Shown here one piece after another: positions 47,596 through 57,635 of a stretch of DNA of 64,000 nt. Below the pieces are notes generated by a model. It was given only the letters and a program-made list of their open reading frames with translations. It ran no database searches and was not told where the DNA came from. This stretch comes from Blastomussa wellsi. Lineage: Eukaryota; Cnidaria; Anthozoa; Scleractinia; Plerogyridae. A program made the position numbers and the translations under genes. Where the stretch lies: positions 8,994,520-9,058,519 of the forward strand of contig OX393573.1 of NCBI GenBank assembly GCA_947652115.1, written 5' to 3'. How positions within the stretch are numbered: the stretch's first letter is position 1; every line of letters begins with the position of its first letter.

Positions 47596-48681
47596 TTAAA
47601 CGGAAGATATGAAAACTATTTTTTCTTCAGCCCTGTTTGTTTCCAGGTTTCTGTTTGTAATTGTACGAATTTCTCCAACCCATGACAGTCGAGACAGTAT
47701 GGTGCTTTCACAAAATCTCTTCCGGCTTGTAATTGTGTCGCGAACCACAGATGCATCTCGGGAGTTTGATGATGTCCTCCTATGACTATACTCCCTTTTA
47801 AGGTGAAGATTTCGTAAAGCCTGCCAGAAGTCGCGTTTGAAAAAGGTATATAGGAGAGGATTGGTAACAGATGTGGTGTATCGAACGAAGGCAAACACCT
47901 CGGTGACTTTAACCATGATAGGTACAGAAATGTCCAGCCTGAAATATTCCTTGATGTTAAGCACTAGAGCAATAGTGAAGTAAGGCAACCAACAAAAGGC
48001 AAATATCGTCGCCATTACTGCGAAAACTAAAATGCACTTTCGATCATTGATGCTTTTCTTGTGTAATCTTGACGTGGCGCTGTGAGTTGACGATGGCCTT
48101 CTCTTACTGGTGATCGCTTTGAACATAACCACGTACGCATAAATCATAAACGCATACGGGACAGCAAATACAAGCACGAGACAAACTGAAGAATGGATAA
48201 CAAAACACACAAGACGTGAATGGCTATTTTTCCAAACTAAGGGAATGACAGCAATGAATGTGGATGTTATCCAAATCCCAGCCATCACTTTCAGCACCAT
48301 TTTCTTGGTTACCAGGTAGTGTTTCAGTGGCCTGATAATCGCTAGGTACTTTTCTGCAGTTATGATGAGTATGTGATAAGCGGCTGCTACAGCCATAAGC
48401 GTGTGCACAATGTACAGCCAGTTCGAAAAATCTTTGAGTGGCACAACTTGGAAACAAAAAATAATGAAGTATGGAATATTAATAGCACCAGTGATAAAGT
48501 CACAAACCGCCAAGCTAAGCAATAGGTAATTGGATGAAGTTCGAAGATTTTTTCTTCTGAAAAACAAGGCGAACACTAATCCGTTGGCCAGTGTTATTAC
48601 CACAGCAACAGGAAGAAGTTTCTTCAACGCTTTCATGCCCTCGTTTGGTTGTAACGGAGCTGAAACTGAGCTGTTATTCAT
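47596..48681 (-). CDS. Rhodopsin-family (class A) G protein-coupled receptor, single exon
   Basis: A 361-residue receptor in the plasma membrane, ligand unknown. Seven hydrophobic segments lie near residues 22-42, 51-75, 86-110, 129-150, 160-184, 216-243 and 255-280. Class A landmarks are LAVCD (Asp61 of TM2), EKY at 110-112 in place of DRY, FCWLP in TM6 (230-233) and NPLLY in TM7 (274-278). The short N-terminus starts MNNSS, which carries an N-glycosylation-type site. The frame is open 43 codons further upstream, but that part is translated from a GTAATG microsatellite (ITITITI), so the Met at 48681 is preferred. The usual TM3 Cys of the extracellular disulfide is not evident, while one Cys (159) is present before TM5. 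The C-tail is rich in Arg and Ser. Intronless class A receptors are common in cnidarians. Confidence 0.85.
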   Translation of the reverse strand: MNNSSVSAPLQPNEGMKALKKLLPVAVVITLANGLVFALFFRRKNLRTSSNYLLLSLAVCDFITGAINIPYFIIFCFQVVPLKDFSNWLYIVHTLMAVAAAYHILIITAEKYLAIIRPLKHYLVTKKMVLKVMAGIWITSTFIAVIPLVWKNSHSRLVCFVIHSSVCLVLVFAVPYAFMIYAYVVMFKAITSKRRPSSTHSATSRLHKKSINDRKCILVFAVMATIFAFCWLPYFTIALVLNIKEYFRLDISVPIMVKVTEVFAFVRYTTSVTNPLLYTFFKRDFWQALRNLHLKREYSHRRTSSNSRDASVVRDTITSRKRFCESTILSRLSWVGEIRTITNRNLETNRAEEKIVFISSV

Positions 48682-48751
48682 AGTATTCCGAATGCAAAGT
48701 AGATGAAGAAGGAAATCTAAAAGGAAATAAAATAGTGTTAGAATGTTTATC

Positions 48752-48777
48752 GTAATGGTAATGGTAATGGTAATGGA
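48752..48777 (+). repeat. GTAATG microsatellite
   Basis: Four copies of the hexamer GTAATG directly upstream of the receptor start. Adjacent sequence to 49015 is a dispersed repeat (AAGTGCATTTTCAATATACATG ... GGGCTCTTTAACGTCCCCTGC). Confidence 0.75.
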
Positions 48778-49042
48778 TTTGTAAAGTGCATTTTCAATAT
48801 ACATGTCCAAATGCGCTTTACATTTCTAGGCAGGGATGAGATTGGACGTCAGCAAGCAAAGGCGCCTATGGCAGCCGCTATCAGTCCGTTCATGTTCTCA
48901 CCACACCCACCCAACCCATGAGTACATATGCGAACAGACCAGACGACAGCACCGGGAACTCCGTGCCCTACTCTTTACGTGTGCGGGCTCTTTAACGTCC
49001 CCTGCTGATCACACCACGTTTATAACAGGGCAGTTCAAAACG

Positions 49043-49296
49043 CATTCTCGTCCCCAGAGGCTGTGATTCGTTTGGTCAGCACCAAGAAATCGTGACCTCT
49101 GGCCACAACCAAATTGTGAGCATGCGTATACAACTCGTTTTGTAGCTTTCAGCTAATCAGATTTGTCAGATTTGACTTTGTGCATGCGCAGAATGACAGG
49201 AAGTCCGTGAATCGCGGACTTCCGGTGTTGGAACTTCCCAGAGGTCGTGATTCTTGGTGCTGACCAAAAGGATCGCGGCCTCTGGGGACGAGAATG
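49043..49296. mobile_element. MULE-like MITE with 9-bp target duplication
   Basis: The ends are CATTCTCGTCCCCAGAGG and CCTCTGGGGACGAGAATG, perfect inverted repeats. TTCAAAACG precedes (49034-49042) and follows (49297-49305) the element. A 9-bp duplication is characteristic of Mutator-like elements. An internal GTGATTC ... GGTCAGCACCAAGAA / TTCTTGGTGCTGACC pairing adds a second inverted repeat. No transposase. Confidence 0.8.
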
Positions 49297-49759
49297 TTCA
49301 AAACGGAAGTTGAAAATTTTCCTTTTTCCACCAAGAACGATCAGAACGCAATGTGTTTCAATCACAACAGTTTCGCACGTTAGCGCCACGTTTATAAATT
49401 GATGGGCAGCAATGAAAGCAAAGCGGCTAAATAAACAACAAAGAAGTAAAATCTCCGCAAGATGCGTATCAGATAACACCAAGTGCGTCTCAAATCTGTT
49501 CGCTTCAAAAGCGTAAAATTCCGAGCTAAAAATTGAAAAAGAAGACAAACGTGAGAGAAACTTCGTTTCGAATTGAAGTTCATTCAAGATGAAACCAAAA
49601 ATTTTATTCAAAAGCGTCGAAATAGCAAAAATTTTAAGCCGCGCAATTCTGCATGCAAGAATTAAATTGCCTCCCACGCAGACGTCCTTTGGGCATCACG
49701 CGTTTTCAAGTCCGTGATTTAAAGCCAAATACATTTAAAAACTACGGTGGCCTGGAGGG

Positions 49760-51560
49760 GACATCGACTTCTTTTTTTATCCGCGACTTCATTTTTCCAT
49801 CCGTGACTTCTTTTTTTCACCCGCGGCTTCTTTTTTCGATTCGAGTCTTTTTTTTCGATTCGCGACTTCTTTTTTCGATTGGCGACTTCTTTTTTCGATT
49901 GGCGACTTCTTTTTTCGATTCGCGACTTCTTTTTTCGATTGGCGACTTCTTTTTTCCATCCGTGACTTCTTTTTTTATCCTCGACTTTTTTTCCAGGCGC
50001 GACTTCTTTTTTTCATTCGCGACTTCTTTTTTCATTCGCGGCTTCTTTTTTTATGCGCGACTTCTTTTTTTCATTCACGACTTCTTTTTTTCATTCACGA
50101 CTTCTTTTTTTTCATTCGCGACTTCTTTTTTCTATCCGTGACTTCTTTTTTTATCCTCGACTTTTTTTCCAGGCGCGACTTCTTTTTTTCATTCGCGACT
50201 TCTTTTTTCATTCGCGGCTTCTTTTTTTATCCCCGACTTCTTTTTTTCATCCGCGACTTCTTTTTTTCATTCACGACTTCTTTTTTTCATTCACGACTTC
50301 TTTTTTTTCATTCGCGACTTCTTTTTTCCATCCGTGACTTCTTTTTTTATCCTCGACTTTTTTTCCAGGCGCGACTTCTTTTTTTCATTCGCGACTTCTT
50401 TTTTCATTCGCGGCTTCTTTTTTTATCCGCGACTTCTTTTTTTCATTCGCGACTTCTTTTTTTTCATTCGCGACTTCTTTTTTTCATTCGCGACTTCTTT
50501 TTTATCCGCGACTTCTTTTTTCATTCGCGACTTCTTTTTTTCATTCGCGACTTCTTTTTTCATTCGCGACTTCTTTTTTTCATTCGCGGCTTCTTTTTTT
50601 ATCCGCGACTTCTTTTTTTATCAGCGACTTCTTTTTTCCATCCGTGACTTCTTTTTTTCACCCGCGGCTTCTTTTTTTGATTCGAGACTTTTTTTTCGAT
50701 TCGCGACTTCTTTTTTCATTCGCGGCGGCTTTGTTTATCCGCGACTTCTTTTTTTCATTCGCGACTTCTTTTTTTCATTCGCAACTTCTTTTTTTCATTC
50801 GCGACTTTTTTTCCAGGCGCGACTTCTTTTTTTCATTCGCGACTTCTTTTTTCATTCGCGGCTTCTTTTTTTATCCGCGACTTCTTTTTTTCATTCGCGA
50901 CTTCTTTTTTTCATTCGCGACTTCTTTTTTATCCGCGACTTCTTTTTTCATTCGCGACTTCTTTTTTTCATTCGCGACTTCTTTTTTTCATTCGCGACTT
51001 CTTTTTTTCATTCGCGGCTTCTTTTTTTATCCGCGACTTCTTTTCTCCATCCGTGACTTCTTTTTTTCACCCGCGGCTTCTTTTTTCGATTCGAGACTTT
51101 TTTTTCGATTCGCGACTTCTTTTTTCATTCGCGGCTTCTTTGTTTATCCGCGACTTCTTTTTTTCATTCGCGACTTCTTTTTTTCATTCGCAACTTCTTT
51201 TTTTCATTCGCGACTTTTTTTTTCATTCACAACTTCTTTTTTTCATTCGCGACTTCTTTTTTTCATTCGCGACTTCTTTTTTTCATTCGCGACTTCTTTT
51301 TTTATCTGCGACTTTTTTTTTCATTCACGACTTCTTTTTTTCATTCGCGACTTCTTTTTTTCATTCACGACTTCTTTTTTTATCCGCGACTTCTTTTTTC
51401 ATTCGCGACTTCTTTTTTTCATTCGCGACTTCTTTTTTTATCCGCGATTTCTTTTTTCCATTCGGGACATCTTTTTATCCGCGACTTTTTTTTCGTCCCC
51501 GACTGTTTTTTGCGACTACTTTTTTATCTATCCGCGACCTTCTTATTGATCCGCGATTAT
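49760..51560. repeat. 1.8-kb pyrimidine-rich minisatellite, about 20-bp unit
   Basis: The unit is close to TTCATTCGCGACTTCTTTTT, with length variants and substitutions (ATCCGCGACTTC, CGATTGGCGACTTC, CCAGGCGCGACTTC). Longer blocks recur, for example the ATCCTCGACTTTTTTTCCAGG block at 49977, 50152 and 50350. Frames rich in Phe, Arg and Asp are open in this strand for up to 301 codons only because the repeat lacks stops. The left flank 49300-49750 and right flank 51560-51690 show no gene. Confidence 0.92.
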
Positions 51561-51695
51561 TTTTCCGGTCTTCAATGTGGCTTAAGACTGCGGGCTCAAA
51601 TAACCTTGGCAGTTACCAATATGGCGACGGCAAGCGATTATCGGACAGACACGGGGGTGGTTGGGGAGTAACGGGACGAAATCGGATAGCTTCTA

Positions 51696-51696
<1 letters not shown>

Positions 51697-51727
<31 letters not shown>
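51697..51727 (+). repeat. AAT microsatellite
   Basis: About ten AAT units immediately left of the Penelope-like fragment. Confidence 0.85.
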
Positions 51728-51729
<2 letters not shown>

Positions 51730-52192
51730 TTTAACGATAGAAAACTGCGATAAAATATTTCTTAAAAGCATATTAAGAAAACTACCAGCGTATTGTTGAA
51801 CATAAAAACTCGGCGATTGGAAAACATTTCTTGGAAGCCCATGGGGATACAAGCCTCCTCAAAGAAAGCCAGTTTCACATACTCCGAAAGTGTCAAGGGA
51901 AATTTGATTGTCTCGTCTATGAGATGCTTTTTATCAAGGAACGTGATCCAAGTTTAAACACGCAAACTGATTCCATCCGTGCGAAACTTTTTGCTTGAAA
52001 AAACATTCCAACACTTCTTATATGATTGTCTTATTGTCTTATTTAGTATTTATAAAGTTTTTTCCATCATTATCACTTTGACTTGATAATGACGTTAGCT
52101 CAACGTCGAAACGTCGTCGTTTTTAAAACAACTTTCGTAATATGCTTTTAAGAAATATTTTATCGCAGTTTTTTATCGTTAAATGTTTAAAA
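51727..52192 (+). mobile_element. Second Penelope-like element family: GIY-YIG tail between inverted repeats
   Basis: AACATTTAACGATAG ... CTGCGATAAAATATTTC (51727-51778) is inverted as GAAATATTTTATCGCAG ... CGTTAAATGTTT (52138-52190). Between them, 51786-51998 is an open frame encoding the end of a GIY-YIG endonuclease (GKHFLEAHGD, FHILRKCQGKFDCLVYE, ERDPSLNTQTDSI), then TGA, then a hammerhead-like hairpin. The phrase E-x-x-F-I-K-E-R-x-P-x-L-N is typical of Penelope endonuclease ends. The element is 5'-truncated. Confidence 0.8.
52078..52124 (+). ncRNA. Diverged hammerhead-like motif downstream of GIY-YIG tail
   Basis: Stem II GACGTT/AACGTC is a perfect 6-bp hairpin with loop AGCTC, followed by GAAAC and GTC. 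The upstream core reads TTGATAA where CUGANGA is expected, so at least two core bases differ and activity is unlikely. Its position just after the endonuclease stop matches the other family. Confidence 0.4.
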
Positions 52193-52199
52193 AGTCGCT

Positions 52200-52704
52200 T
52201 TTTCTACGAATAATAATAACAATAATAAATTTGTTGAGTGCCAGTAGTTAAGTGCGCTTATTTGGTCCGTAACCAATCACAGAGCAGCTCAGAGCACACG
52301 TGACATGTCTCGACCAATCAGAAAGCGTCTCACGAAATTACCCGATACTTGAACTTTTTAGCGGTCGTAGGGTCCATATTTGGAATACAAGATGGCTGTG
52401 CCCACGAGTGGAAAACTGCGCCCAAGTCCTCAACAGAGGATCTGGACCCGTCTCACGGATTTCCAGGGCTAATCGATATAAATCGATATAAGGATGACGT
52501 CACTGCGTAGACGTGTGGAGCGTAGAGGTTGTGACTGCAAGGGGCCATGTTTCGCTAGATGGGGCACTCCTCGGGGATTGGTTACCCGCGACTCGTGTTG
52601 GGATCCCTGACCTAGCGAAAAGAGTGGAAAAGGATATCATCGGAGTGCCAACCCGACTCGTTGTATCCTTAAGTATTTACAAAACGCAACGATATTTACA
52701 ATAT
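52200..52704. other. Spacer left of the Polinton genes
   Basis: It contains two copies of ATCGATATAA (52471-52493), a TGACGTCA palindrome (52495-52502) and a short AAAAGTCGC/TTCTACG remnant. The left terminal inverted repeat of the Polinton could not be recognised here. No gene seen. Confidence 0.45.
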
Positions 52705-55700
52705 TTACAAATCACATAGAAGCTCGGCCATCTCCACGTCCTTTTCGTCCAAGTCCTGCTTGTATCCGTACGGGTAGGACGTGAAGGTTTCTGAGTCTAC
52801 CACTCTCTTATCGAAGACTAGACCGTACTGTTTGGTTCGCGGTGATACTTTTAGTCTTTTCGTGGCAGGATCCCGTGTGAAAAAGTGCGGGTTTATCACC
52901 TCCACGTCTCTCCGATCTGTTCGGGAATCTGCGAATTCCTGTAACAGGCTTCTTTTAAGGATGGAGAAGTTCAGTTGTGCCGAACCACGTACGGATTTCG
53001 GCGAAAACCCTCGCACCTTGCAGCATACTTGACCCTGGTCTGAAAAGAAACCATAGTTTTTTGGGCCACCCGACACGAACTCTGTGATGTAGTCGTCTGG
53101 TCGTCTATGGTCTTCCAGTTCGTCGGTGATGTCTCCGAGGAAGTCGCCCAGGGGGATGTCGACGAGACCTGGTTTCCACTTGTACACCACAAAGTCCGTG
53201 TCGAAGTAGATTTTTTGGCTGGTGAGCTTCTCTAGGTACGAGTACAGTTTTAAGCGTGCCAAGCAGGTTGCGAAGGCTGCCACAAACACGTTTCTCTTCC
53301 CGTTGTCTATTTGGTTCGAAGAGATGTTGGTGTAAACTACTTCTAACAACTCCTCGTTGCAGATGCGGATTTGGTGAATGTGCCACAATGGGTTGCAGAC
53401 GGATTCGAAGAGGGAGGCTGGTGTCGAGATGGCAACGGTAGTTTGTTTGTCCAGGTTTTCCCCGAATTTGCCCCAGAACGAGTTCAGCATCAATTTTGCT
53501 GTTGCTTTTCGGCCTGGGTTCTTCGTGATGAGGGACGGGTCCAGCGAGATACCCTCGTGCTCCTCGTAGTTGGCTACGTACTCCTGCTGTCGTTGCGGAG
53601 TAGTGACGCCATGAGGATATCCCGCCGATTCTTGCTTGGCCTTCAACCACGTGTTGACGTACTTTGCGAATAGTCTGGTCTTTCGCTGTTCCGAGAGAGG
53701 AAAGACCAGCTTTCCATCGCAACGGTACGGCAGCACTGGATGAAAAAGCTCGTACGGAGGGAGTACGGTTACTTTTGCCATGCCGAAGTAATGGTGGATG
53801 TCTTGGTCCTCAAGGTGAGTGGTTACGGTTGGGTGTCCCACAGAATAATCGGCGTACTTGTTCACCCAAGGGTACAGTGAGGTGACGTCTACATACTTGA
53901 TGCGTTCCCCTTGGGTCTTGTCCACACACGAGTAAAGGGTGACGGCATTGGTGCGTCCTCCGAAGAACGCGTGCCGAGGGCTGAGGGGCTCTTCCACGTG
54001 TATGGACGACAGGAAGGCTTTAAGGGCCGTGTGCGTCGTTACATTTCTGTCCCACTCGCATTCCCAGATGATCACGAGGTTGTACCCTTGGCTGAAAACA
54101 ATGTCTTCTTTGGCCTTGGTGTCCTCGTGGAGTTCGCCAAAGGTACGTTCACTGAGGATGCTCTTGTGATTTCGGTAGGTGGGACAACCGTGCCACAAAC
54201 ATCCGTGGAACTCGTAGACGGTGTGGGTGATTGGATCGAAACCGTCCACCAGATACGAACGGGCAGGGGTAAACACGCGCACTTCACCACCGTTGAAGGC
54301 GTGTTGTTTGCTGGTCGGCGATTGGTTCACAGGATGGAGAAGCATTCGCTCTCAATCTGTGCTCTTGCCACGCCAACCACATGAGAGCCTTGATGGATTG
54401 GTTCGAGATGGCGCCATGCCAACCGCCAGGTGGTTCTACTGCGATGGTGTTCCTTGGAAGTTGTTTCTTCCTCCAGTAACGATTGCAGGCCGAGGCTATG
54501 GTGATACACTTCTCCATAGGATTGAACTTGGCCTTTTCTTAAAACTGCTCCTGGAACTTTTGACAGCCTGCCTTTAAGAGTGTTACGTCCGAGACGCAGT
54601 ACGCTTCCATCTCTGTTTTGAGAACGAAGTGGTAGTCGTTGTCGACCTTGTCGGCGTACAACGTCTCGAACGCAGCTTTCACTTTGGCAGGCATCCCTTC
54701 TGGGTCGTACGTTTCGGCTGCAGGCATCGGTCCCTCGTAATCTTGATTTTCCGCCGTGTTGAACAGATGTGGGAAGAAGCCCTTGCACTGTTCGGTGATT
54801 CCGAAGGTTTCGGGAAAGGCCGAGAGAGGGAAAGAAAGAAAGCAGAGGGTGTCCTTGAACGTGCTTTCACCAGTAGAGAGGGAGAGGACTTTGGTCCCGA
54901 TGCAGATCTGGTTTTCCACGGTACGATGAGTGTCGTACAGGTGCTTGAGTACGAACATGCCATCGTACCCCTTGAAATTGTGGAAGACGCAGATGACCTT
55001 GCGTATGTCTCCGTATTCGTCTACAGTTAATCCGTCTAGGTACACCATCAAGTCCGCGGTGCATGATGGACCGTAGAAGGAGATGGTGCCATCTTCATCT
55101 TCTGGCTCAACACACACGAGGAAGGGTGTTTGAATACCGTCGGTGTCGGTGACGGCTTCGTAGTCCGCGTACACGAAGAGTGGTTTCGGCTTTTCGACCC
55201 ACGCCTGACTGTCCTCGTCCATATCCACGATGGCGCGCGTACCCACTTCTGACAAAGGTACCTTCATCAATTTCGGTTGGTCTTTTTCTGGGTCTACGGG
55301 TTGGATGTGGCATTTGTGCGTTGCCAGTTCCACCTCTTTTTCACAGAACGGGCACTTGTCCCACCCGCACTTGTGTGTGTATCGCTTCCTGTTTTTCTTT
55401 TCTTTGGAGGCAGCCTCGTACGTCTGGCAACACGAAAGACACTTTTCCTTGGTTGCGCACAAGAAACGACCCTTCTCTGTTTCTTTAAATTGTGACGAGA
55501 AACACGTCTGTCCGAAGAAACGACGATGGCAGAGGTTGCAAGAAAGAGAAGGAGACGGAAAGGAACCGGGTTTAAAAGCACCTTTGGCCGAGGTGAAGTC
55601 AGGGCAATTGCCTTTAAACGGATGATGATCTATGTCTTCCACGTCGTAGCTTCGATCGCAGTCGTGGCAGTAGTACGATTTGGACAGGAACCCGCCATAC

Positions 55701-56808
55701 GAGTTGCACCCGTGGTAGTGTGCGTCGACCTTGACGAAGAGGATCTGTTTGGGGGCAGGTTGTCCCGCGAAGACGATGCAGTGTGGTTTGTCCACAGACA
55801 TGACTTTTATTTGGTATCCCGTAAGAACGACTTGAAACTTTTTGAGTTCTGCAATACTGCAAGGTCCCTCGGGTACACTGGCCAGCTGGTGTAAGTCCTT
55901 GACCAGATGGGTCTGTACGGGACGACCTTTTCTCAAGTTCTTGTAGTCATGGCCCGCATGCCCCTCGTCTGCGTAGGCACGCATGGTGACGATGGCTCTG
56001 GCACAACGTAACTCGTCTTCGTTTTTTATGACTACGACAGACCTTTTACGCGCCAGAAATTTTTGTACCACCTCGCGTCCGGTTCGGTGTTTCTTCCCGT
56101 TACCGCTACCACGACCAGGGGTACGGATGAAGGTCGTCTCCATGGTGAAGGAGTCGTCTGCTTCGAACTGTTGGTTCGAGTTGAGTTTGGCCGCGAGGGA
56201 TTGAAGATACATATCCAACCGATCACTGCCATCCTCGAACTCCTCCACGGTGAAGGATGTGGACTGGAAGGCGTGGGTGAAAGCATCCGACTGAAGCGTG
56301 AAGTGCAGAGTGGAATGGGGCTGCAAAGTCGAGCCCGAGGCGATCTGGTGACGAATGGTTCTTCGTAGGGCCTCGGTCACTTCACGGCCCAAGTCGTCGC
56401 GAGGCGTCGGGTCTCGGTTTTGGTGTAGCGTGGCCTGGAACCGTTGGCGGTCTAGGACTTGACGCCAGGTCCTGCGCGGTCCCACGGGGCGGAGCTGTAA
56501 ATCCAACAACCCACTTGTCGATGTTCACCATCCAAGATGGCATAGAGCGAGGGATCTAAGACCCACATGTCGTCGTCTTCTTCTTCATTGTCCAACATGG
56601 CTGCGAGCGAAGGATCGTGAACCCATTCGTCGTCGTCGTCAGAGAAAGATCTTTTTCTTTCGTTGCTAAAGGAACGGGCCGAAGCCAAAGAATTGTCGTT
56701 CCTAAAGGAACGGGCCGAAGCCGGAACAGAACTAGAACAAGATGGTTCTCCTACCTTTTGGCGGGAAGGACTCAGCGATCTGGCTCGTCTTTGCGAAATG
56801 TTCATCAT
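52705..56808 (-). pseudogene. Polinton/Maverick (adintovirus-like) family B DNA polymerase, broken
   Basis: Protein-primed-type DNA polymerase of a self-synthesising element, read on the minus strand in three pieces. An acidic, Ser-rich N-terminal segment (56808 to about 56470) is in another frame than the main N-terminal piece (56509-54539). That piece holds Cys clusters (CHDC, CNLC, CPFC), Exo I ADYEA (about residue 448), Exo II HNFKGYD (about 510) and Exo III YCVSD (about 637). An in-frame TAA at 54539-54541 interrupts it, the same frame continues to about 54350, then a one-base shift leads to the C-terminal piece (to 52705). This has HAFNGGE, the EFHGCLWHGCP segment typical of Polinton polymerases, motif A DVTSLYP, motif B KLMLNSFWGKFG and motif C FDTDF in place of the usual DTDS. 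It is therefore non-functional as it stands. Neighbouring genes upstream are the PLA2-like gene and the small-gene chain, in the same direction. Confidence 0.88.
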
Positions 56809-56972
56809 GAACTAGAAAGTTTGAATTGCACGCCCTGCGTTCGCGTCTCTTACACTTTTCGAACGGATCAAAAGGCACCAATCACTGGTGAGTCTGAAAA
56901 GCACCAATCAGTATTTGTAAAGGTCCTTACTGCAAGCATTTCCTTCACAGTGAACATCAAAGATTCGAGTGA

Positions 56973-56984
56973 CCTTTTATAAGG
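56973..56984 (-). promoter_or_regulatory. Possible TATA element for the polymerase gene
   Basis: On the minus strand the sequence reads CCTTATAAAAGG, about 165 bp upstream of the first Met of the polymerase N-terminal frame (56808). The position and motif are suggestive only. Confidence 0.35.
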
Positions 56985-57010
56985 TGTAGTACTCAGTCCC
57001 TCACTGTCAT

Positions 57011-57067
57011 GGGGTACCCCCAGTACAAGACCCTGCAAGAAGCACTCCACAAGGAGGGGGTACCCCC
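57011..57067. promoter_or_regulatory. Pair of GGGGTACCCC palindromes between divergent genes
   Basis: GGGGTACCCCC at 57011-57021 and GGGGGTACCCCC at 57056-57067 are self-complementary sites 35 bp apart. They lie between the minus-strand polymerase and the plus-strand 80-codon frame, where a shared control region would be expected. Function is unknown. Confidence 0.35.
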
Positions 57068-57168
57068 ATAACAGACGACCAAGAGGGAATGAGCACGAGT
57101 GCAGTACCTTATAGAAAGGAACGACTCCCGAACTGCCTCCAAAGTCTTTGGTTGTTGACCGTGTCGAG

Positions 57169-57246
57169 ATGCCGCTGCCAAGAACCCTGAACGAAATGTG
57201 CCTGGGCATGATCACGTTGAGTCAGTTCGCTGCCCGGCATGTTTGA
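57169..57246 (+). other. 25-codon leader frame overlapping the next start
   Basis: MPLPRTLNEMCLGMITL onward, ending in a TGA that overlaps the ATG of the 80-codon frame (ATGTTTGA). It may be the original N-terminus of that protein displaced by a frameshift. A weak TATA-like TTATAGAAA lies about 57 bp upstream. Confidence 0.3.
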
Positions 57247-57481
57247 CAGAATCGAATTCAATTACTACGCCCTTCTGGAGTGGGCCCGATTGGAGGAATA
57301 CGAAGAAAAGATGAAACGCATCCAAGAGATCATAAAAGAACTGAGTGAACTGTTGAGAAAATGCAATACCCATCTTGTAGGAGGAGGAGGACAATACGAG
57401 ATTATCGTGGGTAACCACACCTTCCAGGAAGCATGTGAGGCCAAGATCGAAGAGGCTGAAAAAGTTTTAAAAGATTTTTAA
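57239..57481 (+). CDS. Small charged helical protein of the Polinton, unrecognised
   Basis: An 80-residue frame on the strand opposite its neighbours, between the polymerase and the PLA2-like gene. Residues about 12-45 form a Glu/Lys/Leu-rich heptad-like helix (EEYEEKMKRIQEIIKELSEL), followed by a Gly-rich turn and a second acidic helix ending EEAEKVLKDF. No catalytic motif, signal peptide or membrane segment. An AATAAA occurs about 130 bp downstream (57615-57620). The frame is intact although most neighbours are broken, which could mean selection or chance. The overlap with the leader frame suggests the original protein was about 105 residues. I do not recognise the family. Confidence 0.45.
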   Translation: MFDRIEFNYYALLEWARLEEYEEKMKRIQEIIKELSELLRKCNTHLVGGGGQYEIIVGNHTFQEACEAKIEEAEKVLKDF

Positions 57482-57635
57482 TGAACATTTTGAACTACAA
57501 CATTGTGAAGAATTGAAATTTTGTACAACTACATTATGAAGAAATGAAATTTGTGACAACAACATTGTGAAAAATTAAATGATGTTTTTTCTTTCGTAGC
57601 AGCTACACGGTGAACAATAAAAGACTTTGTTGCGT

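Noticed and set aside
49653..51700. Phe-rich open frames up to 301 codons in the pyrimidine-rich array
   Set aside because: Translation of a low-complexity tandem repeat without start context or domain. Homopolymer-length changes would shift the frame at once.
52200..52704. Left terminal inverted repeat of the Polinton
   Set aside because: No sequence here could be matched to the right side or to an AG-start terminus with a 6-bp duplication. The element end could not be located.
52781..56368. Plus-strand open frames opposite the polymerase (for example 53911-54384, 54629-55030)
   Set aside because: They mirror the high-GC third-position pattern of the minus-strand polymerase and have no motifs of their own.
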